The translations under genes and the position numbers were made by a program. Of a stretch of 64,000 nucleotides of DNA, positions 28,301-36,522 are shown in pieces (the stretch's first letter is position 1; the number at the start of each line of letters is the position of its first letter). Below the pieces are notes generated by a model, which was given only the letters and a program-made list of their open reading frames with translations, had not been told where the DNA came from and ran no database searches. The DNA is taken from the NCBI RefSeq assembly GCF_004348685.1, contig NZ_SMKO01000018.1, positions 25,135 through 89,134 on the forward strand, in the 5' to 3' direction. The stretch is from Nonomuraea deserti (GTDB taxonomy: Bacteria > Actinomycetota > Actinomycetes > Streptosporangiales > Streptosporangiaceae).

Positions 28301-29188
28301 GACGCCGAGCTCAAGCAGGTGCGCCTGCGCGTACGCGAGCTCGGCCAGGAGCTGGACAAGCTGGTCAACCGGGTGCACGGCAGCGAGGTGGCCCGCACCG
28401 AGCAGCGCCTGCGGCTGGAGCAGATGGAGCAGCGGGCGCTGGAGGAGTTCGGCGTCGAGGTCGAGTCGCTGATCTCCGAGTACGGCCCCGACGCCCCGGT
28501 GCCCGGTGACCCGCCCGTGCCGTACGTCCGCGAGGAGCAGGAGAGGCGCGCCAAGGCGGCCGAGCGGCAGATGAACCAGCTCGGCAAGGTCAACCCGCTG
28601 GCGCTGGAGGAGTTCGCGGCGCTGGAGGAGCGGCACGCGTTCCTGACCTCGCAGCTCGAAGACCTCAAGAAGACCAGGCGCGACCTGCTGACGGTGGTCA
28701 AGGAGGTCGACGACCGGGTGGAGCAGATGTTCGCCTCGGCGTACGACGACGTGGCCAGGGAGTTCGAGCAGATCTTCACCAGGGTCTTCCCTGGGGGCGA
28801 GGGCCGGCTGGTGCTCACCGAGCCGGCCGACATGCTGACCACCGGCATCGAGGTCGAGGCCAGGCCGCCGGGCAAGAAGGTCAAGCGGCTGTCGCTGCTG
28901 TCGGGCGGCGAGCGCTCGCTGACGGCGGTGGCGTTCCTGATCTCCATCTTCAAGGCGCGGCCGTCGCCGTTCTACGTGATGGACGAGGTCGAGGCCGCGC
29001 TCGACGACACCAACACGCAGCGCCTGCTGACGTTGTTCGAGGAGTTGCGGCAGAGCTCGCAGCTCATCGTGATTACCCACAACAAGCGTACGATGGAGAT
29101 CGCCGACGCCCTCTACGGCGTGTCGATGCGCGGCGACGGCGTGACACAGGTGGTCAGCCAGCGACTGAGAGAGCGCGAGTCGGCCTGA
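25349..29188 (+). CDS. smc: Chromosome segregation SMC ATPase with enlarged hinge
   Basis: SMC, 1279 aa from TTG 25349 ([15 protein letters not shown]), reading (L)YLKTLTLRGFKSFASAT. Walker A GPNGSGKSN is near residue 31, the signature LSGGERSLTA near 1184 and Walker B YVMDEVEAALDD near 1212, with long Ala/Glu/Arg coiled coils between. The family is usually about 1190 aa. The excess lies partly in a Gly/Ser/Ala/Pro insertion (about 590-660) inside the hinge, encoded by repeated DNA. It condenses and segregates chromosomes with ScpAB. ftsY follows. Confidence 0.97.
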   Translation: MYLKTLTLRGFKSFASATALRFEPGITCVVGPNGSGKSNVVDALAWVMGEHSAKSLRGGKMEDVIFAGTSSRPPLGRAEVTLTIDNSDGALPIDYTEVTISRLMFRSGQSEYAINGDTCRLLDIQELLSDSGIGREMHVIVGQGQLDAVLHAGPEDRRAFIEEAAGVLKHRKRKEKALRKLDAMQANLTRVQDLTTELRRQLKPLGRQAEIARKAAVIQADLRDARLRLLADDVGTLRATLEREAADEAAITARRHQVEIELAEGQQREAALEAAEAEAQPRLAAAQETYFRLSSLRERITGLEQLAAERHRHALDAAAIERRGRDPEELEREAAGAREQELILRAELEHAHELLEAAVERRSESEAELNAEEQRLAMAARAAADRREGLAKLRGQVDSVRSRARAAEEEIGRLQAAVADATERESQATEDLEARRLEEPAADPALAEELATAQAVVEEAAAVADEARAAAEEAKSCLDAPRAALQAAKSAVVTARAADQEAQRSVAALAARKEALELGLAKGDGGAALLDAGLAGVLGPLAAAMQVTPGAEPAVAAVLGPVAEAITVKTLDTAVEAIDLLRAQGKGQATLLVARAADQLPPARPGLEPAAGPGAPEAPGQGSGVADASGQGSAGVSGTAVLSGQGSGVAGVAARRRGSAPDGSRWVADLVTVPDHLRPALDHVLAGVAVVHDLAAARELVERHPGLRAVTTHGDLVGAYVADGGSDGGTSVLQVRAALDEAVKDLEEAEGRAEETARALDEAVGQEQAAQTALEAAQARVSEAQTAVTTAQAGVSAAQGTLDQVRSRQREADQRNAAAARQLAQLEAAAGAARAEAERLARSVTKAEEARAEGLEELAELEIRLAEAEYAQELESEPTTDGRDELASACEAARQREMDTRLQVRTAEERVKGIEGRADGLLRAAQRERQERAQAAAQRARRRRQAAVAEAVSKGARRVLEALATSIQLAAGERDEADLTRVAVDAELKQVRLRVRELGQELDKLVNRVHGSEVARTEQRLRLEQMEQRALEEFGVEVESLISEYGPDAPVPGDPPVPYVREEQERRAKAAERQMNQLGKVNPLALEEFAALEERHAFLTSQLEDLKKTRRDLLTVVKEVDDRVEQMFASAYDDVAREFEQIFTRVFPGGEGRLVLTEPADMLTTGIEVEARPPGKKVKRLSLLSGGERSLTAVAFLISIFKARPSPFYVMDEVEAALDDTNTQRLLTLFEELRQSSQLIVITHNKRTMEIADALYGVSMRGDGVTQVVSQRLRERESA
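27204..27299 (+). repeat. 72-bp period repeat in the smc hinge region
   Basis: A 24-base sequence starting CCGGTCAGGGATCCGGGGTG recurs at 27204 and 27276, exactly 72 bases (24 codons) apart. A partial related copy (CCGGCCAGGGGTCCG) lies between. The encoded peptide is GQGSGVADASGQGSAG-like low-complexity sequence. Confidence 0.85.
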
Positions 29189-29240
29189 TGGGCGTGGCCT
29201 TGGGCATGACCATGGCGGTCGATCTGGAAAACTGACATCT

Positions 29241-30413
29241 GTGGATGGTTACCTCGGCGTCATCGTGATCGTGGCCGTCGTCGCCCTGCTGGCGGCCGGC
29301 GGTCTTTTCCTGCTCTTCCGGCCTGGCCGGAAAGCGCCTCCGCCGGTCAAGCCGCCCGAGGCTCCCGTGCTTCCCGAGGAGAAGCGGCCCGCGGGCACGG
29401 GCGAGGAGGGCGAGGGCGCGACCACCACGCTGCCGCCGCCGGCCAAGCCGGCCGAGCCCGTCGTGGTGGAGCCCGAGGTCGAGGTGCCGCCGCCGTCCGC
29501 GGGCCGGATGGTGCGGCTGCGCTCGCGGCTGGCGCGCTCGCAGAGCGCCCTCGGCCGCGGGCTGCTGGAGCTGCTCTCCCGCGACCGGCTCGACGACGAG
29601 GTGTGGGACGAGATCGAGGAGAGCCTGATCACGGCCGACGTGGGCGTCGCGCCGACCCAGATCATGGTCGAGGAGCTGCGCACCAAGGTCAAGGTGCTGG
29701 GCAGCCGCACGCCCGCGGAGGTGCGCGGCCTGCTGCGCGAGCAGTTGCTCGGGCAGGTCGACCCCGATCTCGACCGCACGTTGCACGTGCGCAAACACGG
29801 CGAACGGCCCGCGGTGGTGCTCGTCGTGGGCGTCAACGGCACCGGCAAGACCACCACCACGGGCAAGCTCGCGCGTTCCCTCGTCGGCGACGGCAAGAAG
29901 GTCGTGCTCGGCGCGGCCGACACCTTCCGCGCGGCCGCCGCCGACCAGCTCCAGACCTGGGGAGAGCGGGTCGGCGCCGACACGGTGCGCGGTCCCGAGG
30001 GTGGCGACCCGGCCTCCGTGGCCTTCGACGCTGTCGCCAGGGGCATGGAGGAGAAGGTCGACGTCGTCATCGTCGACACCGCCGGCCGCCTGCACACCAA
30101 GACCGGCCTCATGGACGAGCTGGGCAAGGTCAAGCGGGTCATCGAGAAGAAGGCCACGGTCGACGAGGTGCTGCTCGTCCTCGACGCCACCACCGGCCAG
30201 AACGGCATGCGCCAGGCCCAGGTGTTCGCCGAGGTGGTCAACATCACCGGCATCGCGCTGACCAAGCTCGACGGCACCGCCAAGGGCGGCATCGTGATCT
30301 CGGTGCAGCGGGAGCTGGGGGTGCCGGTCAAGCTCGTGGGGCTGGGCGAGGGGCCCGACGATCTGGCGCCGTTCGACCCCGAGGTCTTCGTGGACGCGAT
30401 ACTCGGCGACTGA
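29241..30413 (+). CDS. ftsY: Signal recognition particle receptor FtsY
   Basis: A 390-aa SRP receptor GTPase. A transmembrane segment at residues 5-27 (LGVIVIVAVVALLAAGGLF) anchors it, as in other actinobacteria, followed by a Pro/Glu-rich linker. The N domain and the G domain come next: G1 GVNGTGKTTTTG near residue 197, AADTFRAAAADQL, VDTAGRLHTK and TKLDGTAKGG. GTG 29241 has only a weak RBS. It lies 52 bp after smc, the conserved smc-ftsY pairing. Confidence 0.97.
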   Translation: MDGYLGVIVIVAVVALLAAGGLFLLFRPGRKAPPPVKPPEAPVLPEEKRPAGTGEEGEGATTTLPPPAKPAEPVVVEPEVEVPPPSAGRMVRLRSRLARSQSALGRGLLELLSRDRLDDEVWDEIEESLITADVGVAPTQIMVEELRTKVKVLGSRTPAEVRGLLREQLLGQVDPDLDRTLHVRKHGERPAVVLVVGVNGTGKTTTTGKLARSLVGDGKKVVLGAADTFRAAAADQLQTWGERVGADTVRGPEGGDPASVAFDAVARGMEEKVDVVIVDTAGRLHTKTGLMDELGKVKRVIEKKATVDEVLLVLDATTGQNGMRQAQVFAEVVNITGIALTKLDGTAKGGIVISVQRELGVPVKLVGLGEGPDDLAPFDPEVFVDAILGD

Positions 30414-30552
30414 GGACAATTTCCGGCATGGCCGTAATTGGTCCTGAAATACCCCTTACCAGATAAGCATTGATCGATGTCTTTTCTGTGTGCTGACATG
30501 TACCGGTCATCAACCTGAGTGCTCGGTTCCATTCAACGACGAAGGGGCATCC

Positions 30553-30627
30553 ATGAAGAAGATCGTTGTTCACCGGCCAGGAACTGTGAAGCCGACCGCC
30601 GCGGCAGCGCCGAGGCACGGCACCTGA
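30553..30627 (+). CDS. 24-aa peptide ORF, putative secreted or modified peptide precursor
   Basis: A short ORF behind a good RBS (GAAGGGG, six bases from the ATG). It starts MKKIVVHRPGTVK and ends AAAAPRHGT, basic and with no Cys, Trp or acidic residues. It lies 62 bp before the TPR gene, and a strong hairpin separates the two, as is common after peptide-precursor genes. The upstream 120 bases are unusually AT-rich for this genome. No family was recognised. It could be a signalling peptide, a RiPP precursor or a leader peptide. Confidence 0.5.
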   Translation: MKKIVVHRPGTVKPTAAAAPRHGT

Positions 30628-30634
30628 CGCACCA

Positions 30635-30662
30635 GGCCGGCGCCTGATCGCGGGCGCCGGCC
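30635..30662 (+). terminator. Strong hairpin between peptide ORF and TPR gene (possible attenuator)
   Basis: GGCCGGCGCC (30635-30644) and GGCGCCGGCC (30653-30662) form a perfect 10-bp stem with an eight-base loop, seven bases after the peptide stop. No U-tract follows, so partial rather than full termination is plausible. Confidence 0.6.
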
Positions 30663-30689
30663 CTCGCCTGACCACGGAAATGGGGTCGT

Positions 30690-32366
30690 GTGGACACGAT
30701 CATGCTGGACGCGGACCGCCGGATCGGCGGCCCCTACACCTTCGCCGCCGCGCTGCTCGGCCATCTCGTCCCGGCCGCCCTGGCACGGCATCCCGAGCTG
30801 GTCGCCGCGCATGACGTCGAGATCCGGACGGCCGGGCCGAAACTCCGCGACGTCGTCCCGGCGCGCAGGCGCTCACTGGCCGACGACCTCCCCCGCGCAC
30901 AGCGCATCCTCATCCCCGCCGCCCGGCGCAGCCTCAGGATCGCCAACGGGCTGGCCGAGTTCGTCCGTGACCACCTCGACCGCGCGGGCCCTCTCGCCGT
31001 GACCGTGACGAACCTCGACGCCGCCGACCCCACCGACACCGAGCTCGTCGCCGTGCTGCGGCGCCGGCTCGACCCCCGCCTGCTGCGGATCGACGAGGGC
31101 CCGCAGGCACCGTCGGCCGGGGCGTTGCCGGCCGACTTCGACCGCTACCGCGACGAGGGTTTTCACCACGCGATGGCAGAGTCGGGCCTGGAGGCGCTGC
31201 GCGGCATGGCGTACGACGCCGACCCGCCGCGCCGGCGGCAGCTCCTGCAGCGCGTAGCCGCCTCGCTGGAGGCCATCGAGCGCGAGGACGAGGCCCGCGA
31301 GCTCTACGACCGCGCCAGGCGCGAGAGCACCGACCCCAGACACCGCGCCACCATCGCCTACGCCACCGCCATGATCCTCGTACGCCACCACGACCCCGCG
31401 CGGCGCGACCCCGAGCAGGCGCTGGCCTGGATCAACGAGGCGATCACGATCACGTCGCTGCTGCCCGACCCACGGGAGCGGGCCTTCCACCTCGGCTTCG
31501 ACCTCAACGGCAAGGCCCTGGTCGAGGTCCGCAGGGGCCGGCCCGCCGCCGCGATGGAGCTGGTGCAGCAGGCCATCGACCTGGCCGAGGCAGACCTGCC
31601 GGCCGAGCATCCGATCCACAAGCTCGTGCTCCACGCCAACAGGGGCCAGCTCCTGGCCATGACGGGCCGGGCGGAGGAGGCGCTGGCCGACTACACGCGG
31701 GCGGTCGAGGCCGACCCCGGCTATCCCGACTACTACCTCGACCGGGGCAACCTGCTGCACAAGCTGGGCCGCGACGACGAGGCGCTGGCCGACTACGAGA
31801 CCGTCATGCGGCTCAGCCCGCCCTTTCCCGAGGCGTACTACAACCGGTCCGAGCTGCGTTACGCGGCGGGCGACCTCGCGGGCGCCCGCGCCGACCTGGA
31901 TCACACGCTGGAGCTGGACCCCGAGTTCGCGCCCGCGTACGTGAACAGGTCCGGGCTGAGCGCGGCGGCCGGCGCGTACGCCGAGGCCCGGCGGGACGTC
32001 GAGCGGGGGCTGCGGCTCGCGCCGCGCGACCCGCACCTGCTGTGCGTGCTCGGCCAGGTCGAGCTGGCCGAGGCGCGCCACCCGGCGGCGCGCGCCGCCT
32101 TCGACCGGGCCCTGGAGCTCGACCCCGATCTGGTCGCGGCCTGGGCGGGGCGGGCCGAGCTGGCCTTCGAGCTCGGCGACCACGGCGCGGCCCTGGCCGA
32201 CCTGACGAGCGCCCTCAAACGCGAGGAGACGGCCGAGCTGCTGTTCAACAGGTCGGTGGTGCACCGGGCCTCGGGACACCCGGACCAAGCCCGCGACGAC
32301 CTGCTCAGGGCCGCGGTCCTGGCACCCGGCGACGGCGACATCAGGCAGGCTCTCACCGAGGTATGA
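30690..32366 (+). CDS. TPR-repeat protein, possible peptide-associated regulator or maturation factor
   Basis: A 558-aa soluble protein from GTG 30690. The first ~170 residues (RRIGGPYTFAAALLGHLVPA, then AHDVEIRTAGPKLRDVVPAR) resemble a remnant of an ATPase-type domain but no Walker motif is present. From about residue 180 it is a run of tetratricopeptide repeats (YTRAVEADPGYPDYYLDRGN, YETVMRLSPPFPEAYYNRSE, LDHTLELDPEFAPAYVNRSG), an interaction scaffold. It lies between the 24-aa peptide ORF and an MFS exporter, four bases from the latter. Function is not known. Confidence 0.85.
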   Translation: MDTIMLDADRRIGGPYTFAAALLGHLVPAALARHPELVAAHDVEIRTAGPKLRDVVPARRRSLADDLPRAQRILIPAARRSLRIANGLAEFVRDHLDRAGPLAVTVTNLDAADPTDTELVAVLRRRLDPRLLRIDEGPQAPSAGALPADFDRYRDEGFHHAMAESGLEALRGMAYDADPPRRRQLLQRVAASLEAIEREDEARELYDRARRESTDPRHRATIAYATAMILVRHHDPARRDPEQALAWINEAITITSLLPDPRERAFHLGFDLNGKALVEVRRGRPAAAMELVQQAIDLAEADLPAEHPIHKLVLHANRGQLLAMTGRAEEALADYTRAVEADPGYPDYYLDRGNLLHKLGRDDEALADYETVMRLSPPFPEAYYNRSELRYAAGDLAGARADLDHTLELDPEFAPAYVNRSGLSAAAGAYAEARRDVERGLRLAPRDPHLLCVLGQVELAEARHPAARAAFDRALELDPDLVAAWAGRAELAFELGDHGAALADLTSALKREETAELLFNRSVVHRASGHPDQARDDLLRAAVLAPGDGDIRQALTEV

Positions 32367-32370
32367 GCCG

Positions 32371-33627
32371 ATGGGACGGCGCTACTGGCTGCTGCTCAGC
32401 GCGTTCCTCGCCTCCTCGCTCGGCACCTGGATCTACCGGCTGGCCCTGCCGCTCCTGGTCTACGACCTGACCGGCTCCGCGTTCGGCACCGGGCTCGTGT
32501 ACGCCATGGAATACCTGCCGTACGTCGCGCTCGGCATGCTCGGCGGGGTGCTCGCGGACCGGGTCGACCGGCGGCGCGTGCTCGTGCTCGGCGACCTGAT
32601 CTCCGGTGCGGTCACCGTGCTGCTCGCGGTCATCGTGACGGCCGGCGTGCGGCAGCTCTGGGCGATCTACGCGGTGGCGTTCCTGCTGGCCTGCGTCGAT
32701 CCCCTCTACCAGCCCGCGTTCCGCTCGATGGTGCCCTCGCTGGTCCCGGTGGAGCGGCTGCCGCAGGCGAACGCGCGGCTCCACATGGGCGAGCACGCGG
32801 TGAACATGGTCGGCCCCGTGGTCGGCGGCGCGCTCGTCGTGGGCCTCGGCCACCAGGCCGCGATCTACGTGGACGCGGGCACGTTCGTGCTGTCGGCCCT
32901 GCTGATCTGGCCTGTCAGGGCGGCGCGGGGCGCGCTGACGAGACGCGGCCGGTCCATGCTCGCGGACATCCGGGAGGGCCTCAGCTTCCTCTTACGCGGC
33001 GACAAGGTGGTGCTCACCACCGCGCTCGCGACCGCGGCGTGCAACTTCGGGGTCTGGCTGCTGCTGGCCGGGCTCGTCTACTATCTCAGCTCGTACCACG
33101 GGTTCACGCCGGGGGAGATCGGCGTCGTCTACGCCTTCCAGGGGGCGGGCGCGGTGCTCGGGGCGGTGCTCGGCAGCCGGTTGCTGCGCAGGTATCCGCC
33201 GGGTCGGGTGATCTGCTGGGCCGTGGCCGCGGGCGGCCTGTCGATGCTGGCCATGATCGTGGCGCGCGGCCCCGTGCCGATCGGGCTCGCCTGGCTGGGG
33301 CAGTTCGCCGCGGCGGGGACGTCGATCGTGGCCGTCGCGACCGTGCGCCAGCTGCTCGTCCCCGACCATCTGCTCGGACGGGTGCTCGGCACGGCCAGGA
33401 TGATCGCCTTCCTGTCCATCCCGCTCGCGTCGCTGGCCACGGGCGTGTTCGAGTCGGAGACGCGCAACGCGTACGCGCTGATGGTCGCCGCGGGGGTGGG
33501 CTGGCTGGCCATCGCCGCCGTCGTGTCGCACACGCCGCTGGGCCGGCTCAGGCTTCCCGCTCTGCGGGACGGGAGCGCGGGCCGATCGGCACCACCAGGG
33601 GAGTCCCGGCCACCGGATCCTCGATGA
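32371..33627 (+). CDS. MFS exporter of the peptide/TPR cassette
   Basis: A 418-aa protein with 12 hydrophobic segments ([18 protein letters not shown] start, motif A-like [35 protein letters not shown]). It is of the macrolide-efflux/EntS-like type with unknown substrate. It starts four bases after the TPR gene, so the two are surely one operon. The last 80 bp overlap the convergent ABC ATPase gene, and the C-terminal [15 protein letters not shown] is encoded there. Confidence 0.9.
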   Translation: MGRRYWLLLSAFLASSLGTWIYRLALPLLVYDLTGSAFGTGLVYAMEYLPYVALGMLGGVLADRVDRRRVLVLGDLISGAVTVLLAVIVTAGVRQLWAIYAVAFLLACVDPLYQPAFRSMVPSLVPVERLPQANARLHMGEHAVNMVGPVVGGALVVGLGHQAAIYVDAGTFVLSALLIWPVRAARGALTRRGRSMLADIREGLSFLLRGDKVVLTTALATAACNFGVWLLLAGLVYYLSSYHGFTPGEIGVVYAFQGAGAVLGAVLGSRLLRRYPPGRVICWAVAAGGLSMLAMIVARGPVPIGLAWLGQFAAAGTSIVAVATVRQLLVPDHLLGRVLGTARMIAFLSIPLASLATGVFESETRNAYALMVAAGVGWLAIAAVVSHTPLGRLRLPALRDGSAGRSAPPGESRPPDPR

Positions 33628-34351
33628 CCTTGGCGTCCAGCTCGAACACCTCGCGCAGCAGCTCCTCGGTCAGCACCTCGTGCGGGGTGCCCGAGGAAAT
33701 CACCTGCCCGGCGCGCATGGCCACCAGCCGGTCGGCGTAGCGGGCGGCCAGGTTGAGGTCGTGGAGGACCATGACGACCGTGCGGCCGGCCCGCTGGTGC
33801 AGGTGGCGTACGAGCTCCAGCACCTCCACCTGGTGGGCGAGATCGAGGAAGGTCGTGGGCTCGTCGAGCAGCAGCAGGTCGGTGCCCTGGGCCAGGGCCA
33901 TGGAGATCCACGCCCGCTGCCGCTGCCCGCCCGACAGCTCGTCCAGCGGCCGTTCCGCCAGGTCGGCCAGGCCCGTCATGTCCAGCGCCGCGGTGACCGC
34001 GCCCTCGTCGTCGGAGGACCACTGCCGGTACCACGTCTGGTGCGGATGCCGGCCCCTGGCCACCAGGTCGGCCACGGTCAGCCCTTCGGGGGCGACGGGC
34101 GCCTGGGGGAGCATGCCGAGGATCTTGGCGACCTCGCGGGTGGGGATCTTGTCGATGCGCTTGCCGTCGAGCAGTACCTCGCCGCCCTGCGGCTTGAGCA
34201 GGCGGCCGAGCGCGCGCAGCAGGGTGGACTTGCCGCAGCCGTTCGGGCCGATGATGGTGGTCACGGTGCCCGCCTCGATGCCGAGGTCGAGCCCGTCGAC
34301 GACGACGCGCTCGCCGTACCCGAGCCTGAGGTCGGCGGCCTGCAGTCTCAC
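33548..34351 (-). CDS. Iron-siderophore ABC transporter ATP-binding protein (FecE/FepC type)
   Basis: A 267-aa ATPase. GTG 34351 overlaps the permease stop (GTGA). Walker [16 protein letters not shown]-loop [16 protein letters not shown], signature [17 protein letters not shown], Walker [14 protein letters not shown] and H-loop [14 protein letters not shown] are all present. The '[13 protein letters not shown]' stretch is typical of siderophore FecE/FepC proteins. It is the third gene of the permease-permease-ATPase operon controlled from the iron box at 36469. Confidence 0.97.
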   Translation of the reverse strand: MRLQAADLRLGYGERVVVDGLDLGIEAGTVTTIIGPNGCGKSTLLRALGRLLKPQGGEVLLDGKRIDKIPTREVAKILGMLPQAPVAPEGLTVADLVARGRHPHQTWYRQWSSDDEGAVTAALDMTGLADLAERPLDELSGGQRQRAWISMALAQGTDLLLLDEPTTFLDLAHQVEVLELVRHLHQRAGRTVVMVLHDLNLAARYADRLVAMRAGQVISSGTPHEVLTEELLREVFELDAKVIEDPVAGTPLVVPIGPRSRPAEREA

Positions 34352-35391
34352 TTGCGTGACCTCCAGATCAGATGGATCAGGTAGGGGGCGCCCAGCACGG
34401 CGGTGACGATGCCGACGGGCAGCTCGAGCGGGGAGAACGCGGTGCGCGCGATCAGGTCGGCGCCCGTGGTGAGCACGCCGCCGATGACCGCCGAGCACAC
34501 CAGGGGCGGCCGGCCTGACCGGACCAGCCTGAGCGCGATCTGTGGCGAGGCGAGGGCCACGAACGCGATCGGGCCGGCGGAGGCGGTGGCCACGGCGGCC
34601 AGCAGCACGGCGGCCAGGATCAGCAGGGCGCGGGCCGGATTCATGCGGACGCCGAGGGCGGTGACCGTGTCGTCGCCGAAGCGCAGGGCGTCGAGCGAGC
34701 GGGTGCCGAGCAGGGTCAGCGGCACCAGCACGGCCAGGGCCAGCGCCGTGGGTGTCACGTGCTCCCAGCCCCGGCCGTTGAGCGAGCCGCTGATCCAGAT
34801 CATGGCGCGGCTGGTGTCGTTGACGTCGCCGACCGTGAGGAGCCAGAACTTGACGTTGGTGAACACGGCGGCCACGCCGATGCCGACCAGCACCAGGCGG
34901 TAGCCGTCCAGGCCGCGCCGCCATGCCAGCCCGTAGACGACGGCGGCGCCGAGCAGGCCGCCGAGCAGGGCGAGCGCGGGGATGCCGAGGGTGGACAGCA
35001 GGCCGCTCACGCCGCCGTAGACGCTGCCGCTGGCCACCACGCCGGCCACGACCGTGACGGAGGCGCCGGTGGTGACGCCGAGGATCTCGGGGCTGGCCAG
35101 GGGGTTGCGGGCGATGGACTGGATGATCGCCCCGGACAGCGCGAGCGCCGCGCCGACGAGGGCGCCGGTGAGCGCGCGGGGCAGGCGCAGCTCCATGATG
35201 ACGAAGTGGCCCGGGTCGTTGACGTCGAACGTGCCGGCGACCACGCCGGCGATGCTCATCTCGATGTCGCCGATGCGCATGTTCAGGGCCATGAGCAGGG
35301 CGAGCAGGACCAGCCCCGTCAGGGTGAGCACGACGGCGCGCGGGCGTACCTGCCAGGACAGGCCGGCGACGCGCAGGGGGAGAGTGGTCAC
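34348..35391 (-). CDS. Iron-siderophore ABC permease (FecD/FepG type)
   Basis: A 347-aa BtuCD-family permease. The start is GTG 35391, overlapping the first permease's stop by four bases; the open frame further upstream is Arg/Ala-rich noise. About ten membrane segments; the ATPase-coupling and family motifs are [20 protein letters not shown] and [18 protein letters not shown]. It ends overlapping the ATPase start. Confidence 0.96.
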   Translation of the reverse strand: MTTLPLRVAGLSWQVRPRAVVLTLTGLVLLALLMALNMRIGDIEMSIAGVVAGTFDVNDPGHFVIMELRLPRALTGALVGAALALSGAIIQSIARNPLASPEILGVTTGASVTVVAGVVASGSVYGGVSGLLSTLGIPALALLGGLLGAAVVYGLAWRRGLDGYRLVLVGIGVAAVFTNVKFWLLTVGDVNDTSRAMIWISGSLNGRGWEHVTPTALALAVLVPLTLLGTRSLDALRFGDDTVTALGVRMNPARALLILAAVLLAAVATASAGPIAFVALASPQIALRLVRSGRPPLVCSAVIGGVLTTGADLIARTAFSPLELPVGIVTAVLGAPYLIHLIWRSRK

Positions 35392-36422
35392 AGGCGCACC
35401 GGCTTCCTGCGCCGCACCAGGGCGACGAAGAACGGCGCCCCGAGCAGCGCGAGCACCACACCGACCTCCAGCTCTCCCGGCGGGGCCACCACGCGCCCGA
35501 CCACGTCGGCGACCAGCAGCAGCGCGGCGCCGACGAGCCCGGAGTACGGCAGCAGCCACCGGTGGTCGGTGCCTGACAGCGGACGGGTCAGGTGCGGCAC
35601 GATGAGCCCGACGAACGCCAGCGATCCGCAGGCGGCGACCGACGCGCCCGACAGCAGGGTGACGGCGGCGACGCCGACGGCGCGGGTCACGGGGATGTTC
35701 TGGCCGAGGCTCCTGGCGACGTCCTCGCCGAGCGACAGGGCGTTGAGCCCCGGGGCGTTGACCGCCGCCAGCACGAGGCCCACCAGGATGAACGGCAGCA
35801 CCTGCCAGACGACGTCGGCGCCCCTGGCCGCGATCGAGCCCGCCTGCCAGAAGCGGAAGACGTCCATCGCCTGCTCGTCCAGCAGCACGATGGCCGAGGT
35901 CAGCGCGTAGAGGAAGGCGCTCACGGCGGTGCCCGCGAGCGCCAGCGTGACCGGGGTCGGGCTGCCCTTGCCGCCCGTCATGCCGAGCGCGAACACCGCG
36001 ACGCTGGCCACCAGCGCCCCCGCCAGACCGAACCAGATGTAGCCGAGCAGGCTGGAGACGCCGAGCAGGACGATCGACGACACCATCGCGAACGCCGCCC
36101 CCTGCGTGACTCCGAGCAGGCCGGGGTCGGCGAGCGGGTTGCGGGTGTGGCCCTGCATGAGCGCGCCGGCCACGCCGAGCGCGACTCCGGCGAGCACGCC
36201 GAGGACCGTCCTGGGGACGCGCAGCGCGCGGATGACGATGTCGTTCTCGGTGCCGGTCGGCGCGGTGAGCGCGTGCCAGGCGTCGGTGAGCGGCACGGAC
36301 TTGGAGCCGATGGTGACGCTCAGCACCACGGCGGCGACCACGGCGGCGAGCAGCACGGACAGGACCGTGAGCCGCCGGTGGCGGACGCCACGAAGCCGGG
36401 GGGCGACGGCCGTTGCGCTCAC
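35388..36422 (-). CDS. Iron-siderophore ABC permease (FecC/FepD type)
   Basis: A 344-aa FecCD permease from GTG 36422. [20 protein letters not shown] and [20 protein letters not shown] are the paired family motifs, and [20 protein letters not shown] follows. It is the first gene of the minus-strand importer operon. Its promoter TTAGGT-N18-CATACT (minus strand, 36487 to 36458) is covered by the iron box, so repression by an Fe-loaded DtxR-family protein is expected. It pairs with the divergent substrate-binding lipoprotein. Confidence 0.96.
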   Translation of the reverse strand: MSATAVAPRLRGVRHRRLTVLSVLLAAVVAAVVLSVTIGSKSVPLTDAWHALTAPTGTENDIVIRALRVPRTVLGVLAGVALGVAGALMQGHTRNPLADPGLLGVTQGAAFAMVSSIVLLGVSSLLGYIWFGLAGALVASVAVFALGMTGGKGSPTPVTLALAGTAVSAFLYALTSAIVLLDEQAMDVFRFWQAGSIAARGADVVWQVLPFILVGLVLAAVNAPGLNALSLGEDVARSLGQNIPVTRAVGVAAVTLLSGASVAACGSLAFVGLIVPHLTRPLSGTDHRWLLPYSGLVGAALLLVADVVGRVVAPPGELEVGVVLALLGAPFFVALVRRRKPVRL

Positions 36423-36457
36423 CCGTGCCCTCCTCGATGTTTGCCGGATCCCGGTGC

Positions 36458-36495
36458 AGTATGCCAGCTTAGGCAGGGCTAACCTAAATTAGGTT
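36458..36495. promoter_or_regulatory. IdeR/DmdR1-like iron box and divergent promoter
   Basis: TTAGGCAGGGCTAACCTAA (36469-36487) matches the actinobacterial iron-box consensus TTAGGTTAGGCTAACCTAA at 16 of 19 positions. A second, perfect 15-base palindrome, AACCTAAATTAGGTT (36481-36495), overlaps it. The minus-strand promoter TTAGGT-N18-CATACT lies inside. On the plus strand TATTTT (36501-36506) is a possible -10 for the binding protein. Confidence 0.8.
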
Positions 36496-36522
36496 TGCCT
36501 TATTTTGACCGAGAGGGTGCTG

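Noticed and set aside
25328..29080. 1250-codon open frame antisense to smc
   Set aside because: A shadow frame of a GC-rich Ala/Glu coiled-coil gene; its product is Arg/Gly/Leu low complexity without motifs, while smc has full ATPase motifs.
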